From contig NZ_CP046266.1 in NCBI RefSeq assembly GCF_009720625.1, positions 3,791,501 to 3,855,500 on the forward strand: 64,000 bases of DNA, given 5' to 3'. A program made the position numbers and the translations under genes. This document shows positions 9,288 through 20,710 of the stretch, one piece after another. The DNA is from Metabacillus sediminilitoris. Lineage in GTDB: Bacteria > Bacillota > Bacilli > Bacillales > Bacillaceae. Within the stretch, counting starts at the first letter, position 1, and each line of letters opens with the position of its first letter. The notes below the pieces were generated by a model. It ran no database searches. It was given only the letters and a program-made list of their open reading frames with translations, and was not told the DNA's origin.

Positions 9288-9557
9288 TTACATTTTAACA
9301 GTTTGTTTTTCCTCAATATCCTTTGCTTTTTTAATCACACGATAGGAGGAATAACCACTTACCTCTTCGAATTCGTTACAAATTGTTTTTTCCTCTGCTT
9401 TACTTGGTACAATCTCTTTAAACCTCCGATATGCACTTAATAGCTCGGTACGCTCAATTCCTTTTTCATAAGCCTTTTCAATACTTTCAAAAAACTTTAT
9501 GACATCTACTGTTTCTTCTGTACTCCAGTCTAAGGAGATCGGATATTGATAATCCAT
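9288..9557 (-). CDS. yktA: UPF0223 family protein YktA
   Basis: 89 residues starting [20 protein letters not shown], the family hallmark. I chose ATG 9557 on this conserved start. The frame is open further upstream and overlaps the next gene, and a second ATG at 9572 abuts GAGAGG, so the initiation site is slightly uncertain. Small helical cytoplasmic protein of unknown function. It lies immediately after the nitronate monooxygenase-like gene on the same strand. Confidence 0.88.
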   Translation of the reverse strand: MDYQYPISLDWSTEETVDVIKFFESIEKAYEKGIERTELLSAYRRFKEIVPSKAEEKTICNEFEEVSGYSSYRVIKKAKDIEEKQTVKM

Positions 9558-9609
9558 CCTGCTGTTTTCCATCCTCTCATTTAAATAACTTAGCCGATCA
9601 TCGTAGGAT

Positions 9610-10566
9610 TTAAGACCACTTTTTACGAATAGCCTCGGCATCATTAATCATTTTAGCGATCAGGTCATATGCGGTTGGTATATCAGAGATTAACCCTGTT
9701 ACTTGTCCAGCCCATGCAAAACCCTCATCTATTTTACCATCATATATATATCTTTTGTTAGCAACGCCACTAATATAATCTTTTAATTCCTCATAACCAC
9801 TTGAATTTTCTTCAATCTTAAGGATTTTCTCTGTCCATTTATTTGTTAGTACTCTACCAGGGGCGCCGATTGATTTTTTAATTACAACTGTATTATTTTC
9901 ATCACTATCGAGTAAGGCTTGTTTATAAAGATGATGGGCATGTATACATTCTTTAGTGGCTATAAAACGAGTCCCCATCTCAATCCCTTCCGCACCAAGG
10001 CTAAGGGCAGCCATTAATCCTCTGCCATCGCCAATTCCACCTGAAGCTATGACAGGTATTGAAACTGCATCAACAACTTGTGGAATTAAAACAAATGTGC
10101 CTACATCGCTTCTACCTATATGACCGCCACCTTCTTGTCCAACAACCATAACAGCGTCTGCACCGAGCTCCTCTGCTTTTATTGCTTGTCTTTTAGCAGC
10201 AACTAATACTAGTTTTTTTACATCCACACCTTTAAGCATGTCGAAAATCGGCGAAGGGTTTCCACCTGTCATTGAGATGACTGGAACACTTTCCTCTATG
10301 GCAACTTCTACCAACTCTTTGTAACCCTTTCCGTATTGACCAATAGCAAAATTCACACCAAATGGTTTAGATGTCAGTTCACGAAGTTTTTTAATTTCGT
10401 TTCTTAAAGCTTCTGCTGTCCCAAGGGACATTGCTGTTATTTGACCCAAGCCGCCAGCATTTGACACTGCTGCTGCTAATTCCGAGTATGCTAAATAAGC
10501 TAAACCACCTTGTACAATTGGATATTGCACACCTAAAATATCTGTTATTCTAGTATTCCAATTCAT
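9610..10566 (-). CDS. Nitronate monooxygenase / FabK-like FMN oxidoreductase
   Basis: 318 residues forming an FMN TIM barrel. Visible family signs are [11 protein letters not shown] near the N-terminus, the [12 protein letters not shown] motif with its conserved His (about 142-153), and the phosphate-binding [13 protein letters not shown] then [10 protein letters not shown]. Members either oxidise alkyl nitronates or act as enoyl-ACP reductase II (FabK). Sequence alone does not separate these, though FabK normally travels with fab genes and none are here. Transcribed divergently from speA. Confidence 0.85.
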   Translation of the reverse strand: MNWNTRITDILGVQYPIVQGGLAYLAYSELAAAVSNAGGLGQITAMSLGTAEALRNEIKKLRELTSKPFGVNFAIGQYGKGYKELVEVAIEESVPVISMTGGNPSPIFDMLKGVDVKKLVLVAAKRQAIKAEELGADAVMVVGQEGGGHIGRSDVGTFVLIPQVVDAVSIPVIASGGIGDGRGLMAALSLGAEGIEMGTRFIATKECIHAHHLYKQALLDSDENNTVVIKKSIGAPGRVLTNKWTEKILKIEENSSGYEELKDYISGVANKRYIYDGKIDEGFAWAGQVTGLISDIPTAYDLIAKMINDAEAIRKKWS

Positions 10567-10680
10567 CTCTCACCCTCCTATTATCATTTGTATTCTAGGT
10601 TAACCATTAAATTCCTTCATGAATGAGATAAACCATATACGATGATATTATGAAAAGGGCAGAAAATATTACACTTATTA

Positions 10681-10709
10681 TTGACTCACAGATACGATAA
10701 AGGTATAAT
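10681..10709 (+). promoter_or_regulatory. SigA promoter for speA
   Basis: TTGACT (10681-10686), exactly 17 bases, then TATAAT (10704-10709). This predicts a leader of about 175 bases before the speA start. A 13-codon open frame (ATG at about 10829) lies in the leader but has a poorly spaced ribosome site. Confidence 0.85.
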
Positions 10710-10891
10710 TCATTTGTTTTATAATTATGCAGAATTCGACATTTTCCGTACGATCTGCTGCTGCTATTTCTTTCTTTTTGATACATGCTGAACCATTGAA
10801 TTACATAAGGAGATTGCAGTTTTTCATTTATGATTAAATTTTTAACATTTAATAAATTAGTAAAATATTGAAAAAGAAGGTGGGAACAGCA

Positions 10892-12370
10892 TTGTCACAA
10901 TTTGAAACACCATTGTTCACAGGATTAGTTGAACACGCAAAAAAAAATCCAATCCAATTCCATATCCCAGGTCATAAAAGAGGGGCAGGAATTGATCCTG
11001 AATTCAGAAACTTTATCGGTGATAACGCCTTATCGATCGATTTGATTAATATAGGCCCTTTAGATGATCTACATGCACCTAAAGGTATGATTAAAAAAGC
11101 ACAAGAGCTTGCTGCAGAAGCATTTGGAGCTGATTATACATTTTTTTCAGTTCAAGGTACAAGCGGGGCGATCATGACGATGGTGATGGCTGTTTGTGGA
11201 CCAGGAGATAAAATAATCGTACCTCGTAATGTTCATAAATCTGTTATGACAGCCATTGTATTTTCAGGAGCAGTTCCTATTTTTATTCATCCAGAAATCG
11301 ATAAAAATTTAGGCATATCGCACGGTATTACAACGGATGCAGTTGAAAAAGCTCTTGAGCAGAATCCAGATGCAAAAGGTGTCTTAGTTATTAATCCAAC
11401 ATACTTTGGAGTATCAGCAGACTTAAAAAAAATTGTAGAGATTGCTCATTCTTATCATGTTCCAGTTTTAGTTGATGAGGCACATGGAGTACACATTCAT
11501 TTTCATGAGGAATTACCTTTAAGTGCTATGCAGGCTGGTGCTGATATGGCTGCAACCAGCGTTCATAAATTAGGTGGTTCAATGACACAAAGTTCTGTTT
11601 TAAATGTAAGAGAAGGATTAGTGTCACCACAGCGTGTGCAATCAATTTTGAGTATGATGACAACAACTTCAACTTCCTATTTATTATTGGCCTCTCTTGA
11701 TGTTGCAAGAAAACAATTAGCTACAAAAGGGAAAGAATTAATTGACAAAACAATTGAGTTGGCTAATTATACTCGTGAAAAAATAAATAATATTAATAAT
11801 ATTTATTGTATTGGCAAAGAAATTTTAGGGTCGAAAGCAACCTTTGATTATGACCCTACAAAATTAATCATTCCAGTTTTTGAATTAGGTATAACTGGAT
11901 ATGACGTAGAAAAATGGCTTCGTGAAAACTATCAAATCGAGGTAGAACTATCTGACTTATATAACATTTTATGTATTGTTACACCAGGAGATACGAAGCA
12001 AGAGGTTGATATGTTAATCAAAGCTTTACAAGAGCTCTCTGATTCGTTTCAATTAAAAAATAATCCACAAGACGACAATAAGGAACGAATTTTACTTCCT
12101 GATATTCCCGTCTTAGCTTTAACGCCGCGTGATGCCTTTTATGCAAAGACTGAAATTGTGCCTATAGAAGAATCTGCTGGCAGAATCATTGCTGAATTTA
12201 TTATGGTCTATCCGCCGGGAATACCAATTTTTATTCCAGGTGAAATCATTACTGAAGATAATTTAACATATATTAAGAAAAACCTGGATGTTGGTTTACC
12301 TGTTCAAGGACCAGAAGATCAGACGTTACAAACTCTTAGAGTGATTAAAGAGCATCATGCGATAAGATAG
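10892..12370 (+). CDS. speA: Biosynthetic arginine decarboxylase (PLP fold type I)
   Basis: 492 residues. It converts arginine to agmatine, the first step of Bacillus polyamine synthesis. The N-terminus QFHIPGHKRGAG, the FFSVQGTSGAIM phosphate/PLP region, DEAHGVHIHFH, and the PLP-lysine motif TSVHKLGGS (about residue 230) define the Orn/Lys/Arg decarboxylase family; the order and length match B. subtilis SpeA rather than the larger proteobacterial enzymes. The start is TTG 10892 with AAGGTGGG 7 bases upstream; a TTG at 10868 lacks a site. It is convergent with the SR1 RNA gene, as in B. subtilis. Confidence 0.94.
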   Translation: MSQFETPLFTGLVEHAKKNPIQFHIPGHKRGAGIDPEFRNFIGDNALSIDLINIGPLDDLHAPKGMIKKAQELAAEAFGADYTFFSVQGTSGAIMTMVMAVCGPGDKIIVPRNVHKSVMTAIVFSGAVPIFIHPEIDKNLGISHGITTDAVEKALEQNPDAKGVLVINPTYFGVSADLKKIVEIAHSYHVPVLVDEAHGVHIHFHEELPLSAMQAGADMAATSVHKLGGSMTQSSVLNVREGLVSPQRVQSILSMMTTTSTSYLLLASLDVARKQLATKGKELIDKTIELANYTREKINNINNIYCIGKEILGSKATFDYDPTKLIIPVFELGITGYDVEKWLRENYQIEVELSDLYNILCIVTPGDTKQEVDMLIKALQELSDSFQLKNNPQDDNKERILLPDIPVLALTPRDAFYAKTEIVPIEESAGRIIAEFIMVYPPGIPIFIPGEIITEDNLTYIKKNLDVGLPVQGPEDQTLQTLRVIKEHHAIR

Positions 12371-12479
12371 CAAGCACCTACACTTCTTTATACTCTGTAG
12401 CGTCTTATAACCTTGTGAGGTTACGCTTAGAAGCTTGAAAGCAAATCTAATATGCGAATCCTTTCATTTTTTAAACAAA

Positions 12480-12515
12480 AATAAAACACGCAAAACAATA
12501 TTTGCGTGTTTTATT
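12480..12515. terminator. Bidirectional terminator of speA and SR1
   Basis: AATAAAACACGCAAA pairs with TTTGCGTGTTTTATT across a 6-base loop. On the minus strand it is the expected 3' end of the SR1 transcript; on plus it lies about 110 bases after speA. Confidence 0.88.
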
Positions 12516-12543
12516 ACCCCTTAAAAACTATATACTTAACCCC

Positions 12544-12678
12544 TTATTTGACCTCGACAACCTGCTTATTTTCTTTACTGCAATCATGATGATCGCATTT
12601 ACCATACAAAGTTGTCACCTTTTCCACTTCAATATGACCGATTGTAGAGTTGCAGTGTTGACAAACGATTGTTCCCAT
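12544..12678 (-). CDS. sr1P: GapA-binding peptide SR1P
   Basis: 44 residues opening MGTIVCQHCNSTIGHIEVEK and continuing VTTLYGKC, clearly the SR1P family. The Cys pattern CQHC then C-x5-C suggests a small metal site. In B. subtilis SR1P binds the glycolytic GAPDH GapA, stabilising gapA mRNA and promoting GapA-RNase J1 interaction; both pdh and rnjA lie within 13 kb here. I chose ATG 12678, preceded by AAGGGG about 8-9 bases upstream, because it gives the conserved family start; a longer in-frame extension to 12744 overlaps the promoter-proximal cre. Confidence 0.9.
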   Translation of the reverse strand: MGTIVCQHCNSTIGHIEVEKVTTLYGKCDHHDCSKENKQVVEVK

Positions 12679-12730
12679 CTCCATACCCCTTTCAATCATT
12701 AATTTTCCACTCTCAAAGTCTTTCAATCTT

Positions 12731-12743
12731 TGAAAGCGTTTCA
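12731..12743 (-). promoter_or_regulatory. cre site (CcpA operator) at SR1
   Basis: TGAAAGCGTTTCA fits the cre consensus (TGWAANCGNTNWCA type). It lies about 8-20 bases after the predicted start of transcription, a position that would block elongation or initiation. Confidence 0.82.
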
Positions 12744-12757
12744 CCTTTGTTAACTCT

Positions 12758-12786
12758 ATAATAATATGTCACAATTGATCCGTCAA
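12758..12786 (-). promoter_or_regulatory. SR1 promoter (SigA)
   Basis: On the minus strand TTGACG (12786-12781), 17-base spacer, TATTAT (12763-12758). Confidence 0.82.
12763..12773 (-). promoter_or_regulatory. CcpN-type operator overlapping the SR1 -10 box
   Basis: TGTGACATATT agrees at every position with the degenerate CcpN motif TRTGHYATAYW as I recall it from B. subtilis. It occupies the spacer and touches the -10, where a repressor of SR1 would act. Confidence 0.65.
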
Positions 12787-13190
12787 GCACTAATTTGTAT
12801 AACACATTTAATTTTTTTTAGAAAATAATCATCCTTTAAATAGGCATTTATACGATTACGGATGTTATAATTTTAAATAGCTGTAAATAGCAATTTCTTT
12901 TGTTCAAGATGTTTATCTGTTTTATTTTATTGTGGCTAAAAAACTTGAAAAAGTTTATACCTATTAATATTTACCTGTCCGATAAGTACTCGTCCATATT
13001 TTTATTTGTCGATTTTCAGTTTTGAAATATCTGTGTATTGGTTTAGTCATCCTCGCTAACAGTGTTTATAGAAGTACTGAGATTTTCATAATCGTTATTG
13101 CAGCTACTTTTTGGAATAGTAAATACATGGGCTTGGAAACACTCAAATTGGTAGAATACAATGAGAAAAATACCTGGGTTCAAAACTGGA
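12787..13190. other. Intergenic, no gene recognised
   Basis: AT-rich stretch between the SR1 promoter and the small membrane protein gene. Short open frames on either strand lack ribosome sites. No strong hairpin was noticed. Confidence 0.5.
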
Positions 13191-13439
13191 TTAGTTAAAA
13201 ACCCCCAAATTGAAAGCTTTTTGCCCAACTAAAAACAAGAAGAGTGTTGTACACGAAATGAAAATTGCACCTTTTCTTGTTTTTATGAATGTAAAAGCAA
13301 TAAGATAAGCCAAATAATAAAACATAATGAGTAAAATGAGCTTTGCTGCTATACCGTCCTTCTTAGAGAGCCATTCTACTACGCTATATCCACTCCATAA
13401 AAAAAAATGAAAACAGCAAACGCTCCAGGTTCGTTTCAT
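13191..13439 (-). CDS. Hypothetical small membrane protein
   Basis: 82 residues from ATG 13439 (MKRTWSVCC...), with GGGG 11 bases upstream. An in-frame GTG at 13460 has no site. Three hydrophobic segments are visible: around 4-16, 29-45 (LILLIMFYYLAYLIAF) and 52-68 (AIFISCTTLFLFLVG), separated by basic loops (SKKDG, KTRKG), suggesting an integral membrane protein. I do not recognise the family. It is monocistronic and divergent from slp. Confidence 0.55.
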   Translation of the reverse strand: MKRTWSVCCFHFFLWSGYSVVEWLSKKDGIAAKLILLIMFYYLAYLIAFTFIKTRKGAIFISCTTLFLFLVGQKAFNLGVFN

Positions 13440-13756
13440 ACTAAAAAATACCCCTTTCACAATACATTGCCATGTATTAAGTCTATGCTTTCAAAATGAG
13501 ATACATCAATTGTTTGTACGTTATTTTAATTGAATATTTTTACAATTATCATCATGTAATTTATATTGCTTTTGAATGAAGCATCTACTATATATTTTTC
13601 ATTTATGTAACAATTAAGTGACATGAGGAAGAATATTCAATTAATATGTTAAAATAGGTGTAATTTAACAGTTGAATGTTCATTTATAGCTCTATATACG
13701 TGTTTTTTACATAATGAATTAGACCTATTTAAACTATTATAAAGAGGTGGGTAAGG

Positions 13757-14131
13757 ATGAACAGATCAATACTCATTGCCTTCATTATTTTGGTTTTTAT
13801 TCTTTCTTCATGTCAAAATGGCGCATTTTCACAAGGTGAAATTGATAAAGAATTTCCTCAAGATAAGCAGTTATTGTTTTTTTCTGATGATGACAATATT
13901 GATCGAGAAGCAGTCTACTATGATGCATTACTAGATATAAGGAAAGAGTTTCCTGAAGAATTTGAAAATATGAGGATTATTACTGATAACAATAATAAAT
14001 CCCAGTATGAGGTAGATATATATCCTTCCCTTCTCGTTGTAAAACATGAGGAAATTGTAGTCCAAATAGAAGGGGACGTCTTTACAAAAGAAGAGATTAT
14101 GAAACCTGTTATTGATGCTTTGTCCCATTAA
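13757..14131 (+). CDS. slp: Small peptidoglycan-associated-type lipoprotein Slp
   Basis: 124 residues with a lipoprotein signal: hydrophobic FIILVFILSSC, lipidation Cys at about 19. The mature part is acidic with a thioredoxin-like flavour (FFSDDDNIDREAVYYDALLDI ... IYPSLLVV), but no CxxC. Slp in B. subtilis occupies the same position next to pdhD. The start is ATG 13757 with AGAGGTGGG upstream. It is convergent with pdhD and shares a terminator. Outer surface of the membrane; biochemical role unknown. Confidence 0.82.
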   Translation: MNRSILIAFIILVFILSSCQNGAFSQGEIDKEFPQDKQLLFFSDDDNIDREAVYYDALLDIRKEFPEEFENMRIITDNNNKSQYEVDIYPSLLVVKHEEIVVQIEGDVFTKEEIMKPVIDALSH

Positions 14132-14233
14132 GTTAGAAATCAATTGGTTATCTTAATTAAATATTTTAAAGTATCTCCTAATTTTGAATGTTCATTGTTT
14201 GGATTTGAAATTAGGGGTATTTTCCTATTAATA

Positions 14234-14269
14234 AAATAATCCTTGGCCAATATAGGCCAAGGATTATTT
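14234..14269. terminator. Bidirectional terminator between slp and pdhD
   Basis: AAAATAATCCTTGGCC and GGCCAAGGATTATTTT around a 6-base loop, with T-runs on both sides. Confidence 0.93.
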
Positions 14270-14284
14270 TTATGAGATATTATA

Positions 14285-15694
14285 TTACTTTACGATATGG
14301 ATTGGCGAACCAATTGCTACTTCAGCAGCTTCCATCGTAATTTCACCAAGTGTTGGGTGTGCATGGATTGTCATAGCAATATCTTCAGCTGTCATTCCAG
14401 CTTCAATTGCTAAACTTAATTCTGAAATCATATCCGAAGCACTAGGTCCAGCTATTTGCGCACCAATAACTAAGCCATCCTCTTTAAGAGTAATAAGCTT
14501 TAAGAATCCATCTGTGTCATTAAGCGATAATGCACGACCATTAGCAGCAAATGGGAATTTAGCAGCAATTACTTCAAGACCTTCTTCTTTTGCCTGTGCT
14601 TCTGTATATCCAACAGTTGCTAATTCAGGTTCAGAGAAGACAACAGCAGGAATACCTAAATAATCTATTTCAGCTTTTTCTCCAGCAATTGCTTCTGCAG
14701 CAATTTTACCTTCATATGAAGCTTTATGAGCTAATTGAGGACCTTCAACAATATCACCGATCGCATAAATGTTTGAAACATTTGTGCGGCATTGTTTGTC
14801 AATTTTGATGATTCCTCTTTCAGTCATTTCAACTCCAACTTGCTCTAAACCAAGCTCATCAGTGTTTGGTCGACGTCCAACAGATACTAACAAGTAATCA
14901 GCATCGATAGTTTTTTCTTCACCTTTTACTTCAAATGTTACTTTAACGCCAGTTTCACTTTCTTCAACACTTTTAGCTGAAGCTTTCGTGAAAATTTCTA
15001 CGCCTTTTTTCTTTAGGCCGCGTGCAACAAGTGAAGTCATTTGTTTTTCAAAGCCTGCTAAGATATCATCAGCTGCTTCAATAAAAGTAACTTCAGTCCC
15101 AAAGTTAGCATATACAGAACCAAGCTCGATTCCGATTACGCCCCCGCCAATAACAACTAGTTTCTTTGGAATCTCTTGAAGATTTAAAGCACCAGTCGAA
15201 TCAATTACACGTTTTGAGTATTTGAATACTGGGATTTCAACAGGACGAGATCCAGTTGCAATAATAACATTTTTAAATTTGTACGTTTGTGATTTTGTTT
15301 CATCCATAACTTTAACTGTTTCGTTATCAACGAAATATGCTTCACCATAAACAACGTCAACTTTATTACCTTTAAGTAATCCAGCAACACCGCCAGTTAA
15401 TTTTTTAACGACACCAGCTTTGAATTCTTGAACTTTTGAGAAATCAACTGTTACGTTATCAGCCTTAATTCCCATATCTTCAGAATGTTTTGCTGTTTCG
15501 TAGCGGTGACCCGCAGAGATTAATGCTTTAGAAGGAATACAACCTACGTTTAAACAAACTCCTCCTAATGTACCTTTTTCAACTACTGTTACTTTTTGTC
15601 CTAATTGAGCAGCGCGGATTGCTGCAACATATCCACCAGGACCTGCTCCTATGACAAGAGTATCTGTTTCAATCGGGAAATCTCCAACTACCAT
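14285..15694 (-). CDS. pdhD: Dihydrolipoamide dehydrogenase, E3 of pyruvate dehydrogenase
   Basis: 469 residues. It reoxidises dihydrolipoyl groups on E2 with FAD and NAD. FAD motif GAGPGG at 16-21, redox-active disulfide GGVCLNVGC (Cys47, Cys52), NAD motif [13 protein letters not shown] near 178-190, and C-terminal active-site HAHPTLGE. Its ribosome site GGAGG lies inside the last codons of pdhC, with only 3 bases between the pdhC stop and its ATG, so the two are translationally linked. Last gene of the pdhABCD cluster; a strong terminator follows. Confidence 0.98.
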   Translation of the reverse strand: MVVGDFPIETDTLVIGAGPGGYVAAIRAAQLGQKVTVVEKGTLGGVCLNVGCIPSKALISAGHRYETAKHSEDMGIKADNVTVDFSKVQEFKAGVVKKLTGGVAGLLKGNKVDVVYGEAYFVDNETVKVMDETKSQTYKFKNVIIATGSRPVEIPVFKYSKRVIDSTGALNLQEIPKKLVVIGGGVIGIELGSVYANFGTEVTFIEAADDILAGFEKQMTSLVARGLKKKGVEIFTKASAKSVEESETGVKVTFEVKGEEKTIDADYLLVSVGRRPNTDELGLEQVGVEMTERGIIKIDKQCRTNVSNIYAIGDIVEGPQLAHKASYEGKIAAEAIAGEKAEIDYLGIPAVVFSEPELATVGYTEAQAKEEGLEVIAAKFPFAANGRALSLNDTDGFLKLITLKEDGLVIGAQIAGPSASDMISELSLAIEAGMTAEDIAMTIHAHPTLGEITMEAAEVAIGSPIHIVK

Positions 15695-15697
15695 CGA

Positions 15698-17032
15698 TTA
15701 CGCCTCCATTAAAATTAGTTGTGGATCATTAAGTAAACGCTTGATGTGGTTAAGAGCATTTTGTGCAGTAGCACCATCGATCATTCTATGATCAAAGCTT
15801 AGTGATAAAGCAAGAACTGGAGCTACTACAATTTCTCCATCACGAACAACAGGTTTTTCAGCAATACGTCCAATTCCTAAAATAGCAACTTCTGGGTGGT
15901 TTATAACAGGTGTAAACCATTGTCCACCAGCAGAACCAATGTTAGAGATTGTACAAGAAGCACCTTTCATTTCGTTTGGAGCAAGCTTACCATCACGAGC
16001 TTTTGTAGCTAGTCCATTAATTTCATCAGAAATTTCAAAAACAGACTTGCGTTCTGCATTTTTTACAACAGGTACTAATAGACCTTTTTCAGTGTCAGCA
16101 GCAATACCGATGTTGAAATAATGTTTTTGAACAACTTCTTCTGTTTTATCATCAAGTGAAGTATTAAGAACCGGATACTTTTTAAGAGCTGAAGTAAGAG
16201 CTTTCACCACGTACGGTAAATATGTTAACTTAATACCCTGGTCCGCTGCAACACTTTTAAATTGTTTTCTGTGAGCAACTAAGTTTGTTACATCAACTTC
16301 ATCCATTAATGTTACGTGTGGAGCAGTATGTTTAGAGTTAACCATCGCTTTTGCGATTGCTTTACGAATTGGGCTCATTTTTTCGCGAGTTTCTGGGAAT
16401 TCGCCTTCTGGAGCTGCTTTTGCTGCTGCAGGTTTAGCTTGTTTTTCTTCAGGTGCTGCTGGAGCTTCTTCAGTTAATGCTACACCGCCACCTTGTAGGA
16501 ATGTTTCAACATCCTCTTTCAACACACGACCGTTTTTGCCGCTTCCAGATACTTGACGAATATCAACATCTTTTTCGCGAGCGTATTTACGAACAGAAGG
16601 CATAGCGATGATACGCTTGTTTGGATCTACTTCAATTTCAGGTTGTACACCTTCTTGTTTTTCTTGTTTAGGTGCTTCTGCTTTATTTAGATCTTGACCA
16701 GCTTCTGCAGTAGCTTGAACTTGAGCTTCTGTTTTTTCTTCAGACTTAGGCTCGTCATCACCATGATCACCTTTAAATTTCAAGTTTTCATAACCTGGTG
16801 CATCAAAAGTAATGATTGTTTGACCAACTGTTGCAACTGTTCCCTCTTCAACATTTACTTTCGTAACTGTCCCTTTAACTGGTGATGGAATTTCAACAAC
16901 AGCTTTATCATTTTGTACTTCTGCTAAGACATCATCTTCTTCAACTTTATCGCCTTCTTTAACGAACCACTTTACGATCTCACCTTCGTGAATTCCTTCA
17001 CCGATATCAGGCAATTTAAATTCGAATGCCAA
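15698..17032 (-). CDS. pdhC: Dihydrolipoamide acetyltransferase, E2 of pyruvate dehydrogenase
   Basis: 444 residues in the standard Bacillus layout: one lipoyl domain (lipoyl Lys43 in [10 protein letters not shown]), an Ala/Pro/Glu-rich linker, the E1/E3-binding domain (about 137-170, [13 protein letters not shown]), a second Ala/Pro linker, and the catalytic acyltransferase domain ending with active-site SFDHRMIDG near 412. It transfers acetyl from E1 to CoA and forms the complex core. The start is TTG 17032 with AAGGAGG 9 bases upstream. It is separated from pdhB by 118 bases that hold a hairpin, so pdhCD dosage may be set separately. Confidence 0.97.
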   Translation of the reverse strand: MAFEFKLPDIGEGIHEGEIVKWFVKEGDKVEEDDVLAEVQNDKAVVEIPSPVKGTVTKVNVEEGTVATVGQTIITFDAPGYENLKFKGDHGDDEPKSEEKTEAQVQATAEAGQDLNKAEAPKQEKQEGVQPEIEVDPNKRIIAMPSVRKYAREKDVDIRQVSGSGKNGRVLKEDVETFLQGGGVALTEEAPAAPEEKQAKPAAAKAAPEGEFPETREKMSPIRKAIAKAMVNSKHTAPHVTLMDEVDVTNLVAHRKQFKSVAADQGIKLTYLPYVVKALTSALKKYPVLNTSLDDKTEEVVQKHYFNIGIAADTEKGLLVPVVKNAERKSVFEISDEINGLATKARDGKLAPNEMKGASCTISNIGSAGGQWFTPVINHPEVAILGIGRIAEKPVVRDGEIVVAPVLALSLSFDHRMIDGATAQNALNHIKRLLNDPQLILMEA

Positions 17033-17069
17033 ATCATTCTACCTCCTTAAGATTTTAAAAATCATGACG

Positions 17070-17108
17070 AAAACCTGGCTTTACCAATTGGTAAAAGCTT
17101 CAGGTTTC
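17070..17108 (-). terminator. Intercistronic hairpin between pdhB and pdhC
   Basis: AAACCTG...CTTTTACC pairs with GGTAAAG..CAGGTTT around AATT on the coding strand. It is not followed by a clean T-run, so attenuation or mRNA processing is more likely than full termination. Confidence 0.65.
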
Positions 17109-17150
17109 TTTTACCGTCAATTAAATACTGACGAATAACATACTTTAGTA

Positions 17151-18128
17151 TTAGAAATTCACTACTTTTTTAGCAGTTTCAATAATATCTTTATAAATTG
17201 GTAACCAAACATTTTCTGCCTCAGTAAATGCATAAACTGTGTCAGGTGCAGTAACTCGCATTACTGGAGCTTCTAAGCTAAGAATTGCGCGTTCTGTAAT
17301 TTCAGCAACAACACTTGCTGCAATACCAGCTTGTTTTTGTGCTTCTTGTACAACGATCGCACGACCTGTTTTCTCTACTGATGAGATAATTGTTTCAATA
17401 TCTAACGGACTAATTGTACGAAGATCTACAACCTCTACAGATACGCCTTCTTTTTCTAGCTCTTCAGCAGCTTTTAAAGACTCATGTACCATTGCACCAT
17501 AAGTGATGATTGATAAATCTGTACCTTCACGTTTTACATCAGCTTTACCGATTTCAATTGTGTACTCTTCTTCAGGAACTTCCTGACGGAATGAGCGGTA
17601 CAATTTCATATGCTCCAAGAAGACAACTGGATCGTTATCACGAATTGCAGAGATTAAAAGTCCTTTTGCATCATATGGAGTTGAAGGAATAACAACTTTC
17701 AATCCAGGTTGTTGTGCAACTAGACCTTCTAAGCTATCAGCATGAAGCTCAGGAGTATGTACGAAACCTCCAAATGGAGAACGGATTGTGACTGGAGCTG
17801 TCCAACGTCCGCCAGAACGATAACGCATACGTGCTAATTGTCCGCTTAATGAATCCATTACTTCGTAGACGAAACCGAAGAATTGAATTTCCATTACCGG
17901 ACGGAATCCTGTTAAACCAAAACCGACAGTTAGACCACCAATACCAGACTCTGCAAGAGGAGTGTCAAATACACGATCTTCTCCAAATTCTTTTTGAAGT
18001 CCTTCCGTTGCACGGAATACGCCACCGTTTACGCCAACGTCTTCTCCGTATACGAGGACGTTTTCGTCATTTTTTAGCTCTGTGCGCAATGCATCAGTGA
18101 TGGCTTGAATCATTGTCATTTGTGCCAT
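17151..18128 (-). CDS. pdhB: Pyruvate dehydrogenase E1 beta subunit
   Basis: 325 residues of the transketolase-like pyrimidine-binding and C-terminal domains. [20 protein letters not shown] at about 24-43, the [14 protein letters not shown] segment, and the [13 protein letters not shown] region are typical. It pairs with PdhA in the thiamine-diphosphate E1 heterotetramer that decarboxylates pyruvate and acetylates lipoyl-E2. It starts 3 bases after the pdhA stop, with AGGAGT in the end of pdhA. The N-terminal [14 protein letters not shown] is the conserved family start. Confidence 0.97.
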   Translation of the reverse strand: MAQMTMIQAITDALRTELKNDENVLVYGEDVGVNGGVFRATEGLQKEFGEDRVFDTPLAESGIGGLTVGFGLTGFRPVMEIQFFGFVYEVMDSLSGQLARMRYRSGGRWTAPVTIRSPFGGFVHTPELHADSLEGLVAQQPGLKVVIPSTPYDAKGLLISAIRDNDPVVFLEHMKLYRSFRQEVPEEEYTIEIGKADVKREGTDLSIITYGAMVHESLKAAEELEKEGVSVEVVDLRTISPLDIETIISSVEKTGRAIVVQEAQKQAGIAASVVAEITERAILSLEAPVMRVTAPDTVYAFTEAENVWLPIYKDIIETAKKVVNF

Positions 18129-18131
18129 GGC

Positions 18132-19831
<1,700 letters not shown>

Positions 19832-19882
19832 AATCACAATAAAAAAACCTAATCGCATGATTAGGTTTTTTTATTGTGATTT
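19832..19882 (-). terminator. ykyA terminator with long perfect stem
   Basis: A perfect stem of more than 20 bp (centre CCTAATC-GCAT-GATTAGG), flanked by seven As and seven Ts. It overlaps the last codons of ykyA. Confidence 0.93.
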
Positions 19883-20551
19883 ACTTCCTTCTACATTCAA
19901 CTCTGCTTGATTATAAAATTCTAATTTTAACTCATTAAAATCTTCTGTTGTTTGATTGAATATTTCATTATATTCCATAACAGTTTTATAAGAATCATTT
20001 ACCTTTTTAATTTGAGATTCTAGATCATCAAGTGTTAAATCCTCTTTTTGAAGCATCGTGTAAAGCTCTTTATCAAGGGAAATGGAAGATTTATATGCAT
20101 CATACAAACTTTCATATGTGCTGTAACGATTCTCCATTGTCGTTTTCAATTTTGAAGCTTGTTTTGCAAGGCTTTCGTCTTTTATTTTTTCAATTTCTTC
20201 ATCAATTTTAGCAAATTCCTCTTTTGACGACATCATACTTTCATACTCTTTGTTTATTTTCGTTTCACGCTCTTCCACAAGAGTTAATGCTTCTTTTGAC
20301 AAGGAAATTACCTTATCAAATTCCTTCATACCAAGATCCATAATTTGGTTATAAAGATCAGATTCTTTTTTCTCAAGCTCTTGTAAAGGCTTCTGCTGAT
20401 CATTAAATGCTTCCTCTAGCGTGACAACTTTTTCTAATGTTGTGTAAATATTTTCTTCTGGAGATGGACCTAAACAACCGGATAGAAAGGTTAATAGAAT
20501 ACATGATACTAAAAATACACGTAACGTCTTTTTTTTCCTAAATGTGAACAA
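19871..20551 (-). CDS. ykyA: YkyA-like lipoprotein
   Basis: 226 residues from TTG 20551, chosen because GGGGG lies 8 bases upstream; an in-frame TTG at 20578 precedes the ribosome site. A lipoprotein signal (RVFLVSCILLTFLSGC) gives lipidation at about residue 26. The mature protein is almost entirely charged helix with heptad-like patterns (LQELEKKESDLYNQI ... DESLAKQASKLKTTM), predicting a surface coiled-coil rod. YkyA lies between def and pdhA in B. subtilis, as here. Function unknown; a cell-wall-binding role is a guess. Confidence 0.85.
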   Translation of the reverse strand: MFTFRKKKTLRVFLVSCILLTFLSGCLGPSPEENIYTTLEKVVTLEEAFNDQQKPLQELEKKESDLYNQIMDLGMKEFDKVISLSKEALTLVEERETKINKEYESMMSSKEEFAKIDEEIEKIKDESLAKQASKLKTTMENRYSTYESLYDAYKSSISLDKELYTMLQKEDLTLDDLESQIKKVNDSYKTVMEYNEIFNQTTEDFNELKLEFYNQAELNVEGSKSQ

Positions 20552-20710
20552 ATCATTTTCCCCCTTACGCTCAGACAATTTCTACTATAAGCTGTTCTGA
20601 CATTTTTTACAATTACCTATCGATTTTCATTATATAAAAAAATATGTACGTCTAATTATAAAAGTCAAAATTTGTGACTATTACGTTAACTTAGACATCA
20701 TGTCATACCA

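Larger units (their letters stand above)
12480..12751 (-). ncRNA. SR1 dual-function regulatory RNA (predicted)
   Basis: A single transcript is predicted from the promoter at 12758-12786 to the terminator at 12480-12515, about 270 nt. It lies between speA and pdhD/slp, the location of SR1 in B. subtilis. It contains the SR1P peptide gene. In B. subtilis SR1 base-pairs with ahrC mRNA and its peptide binds GapA. Here the peptide is recognisable; the base-pairing activity cannot be judged because ahrC is not in the window. Start and end are inferred from the promoter and terminator. Confidence 0.78.

Noticed and set aside
12398..12430. TAGCGT..AACCT/AGGTT..ACGCTA inverted repeat after speA
   Set aside because: Interrupted stem and no T-run; the clear terminator is at 12480-12515.
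13043..13228. 61-codon minus-strand frame overlapping the small membrane protein gene
   Set aside because: It begins at a TTG inside the 13191-13439 gene, has no ribosome site and no recognisable features.
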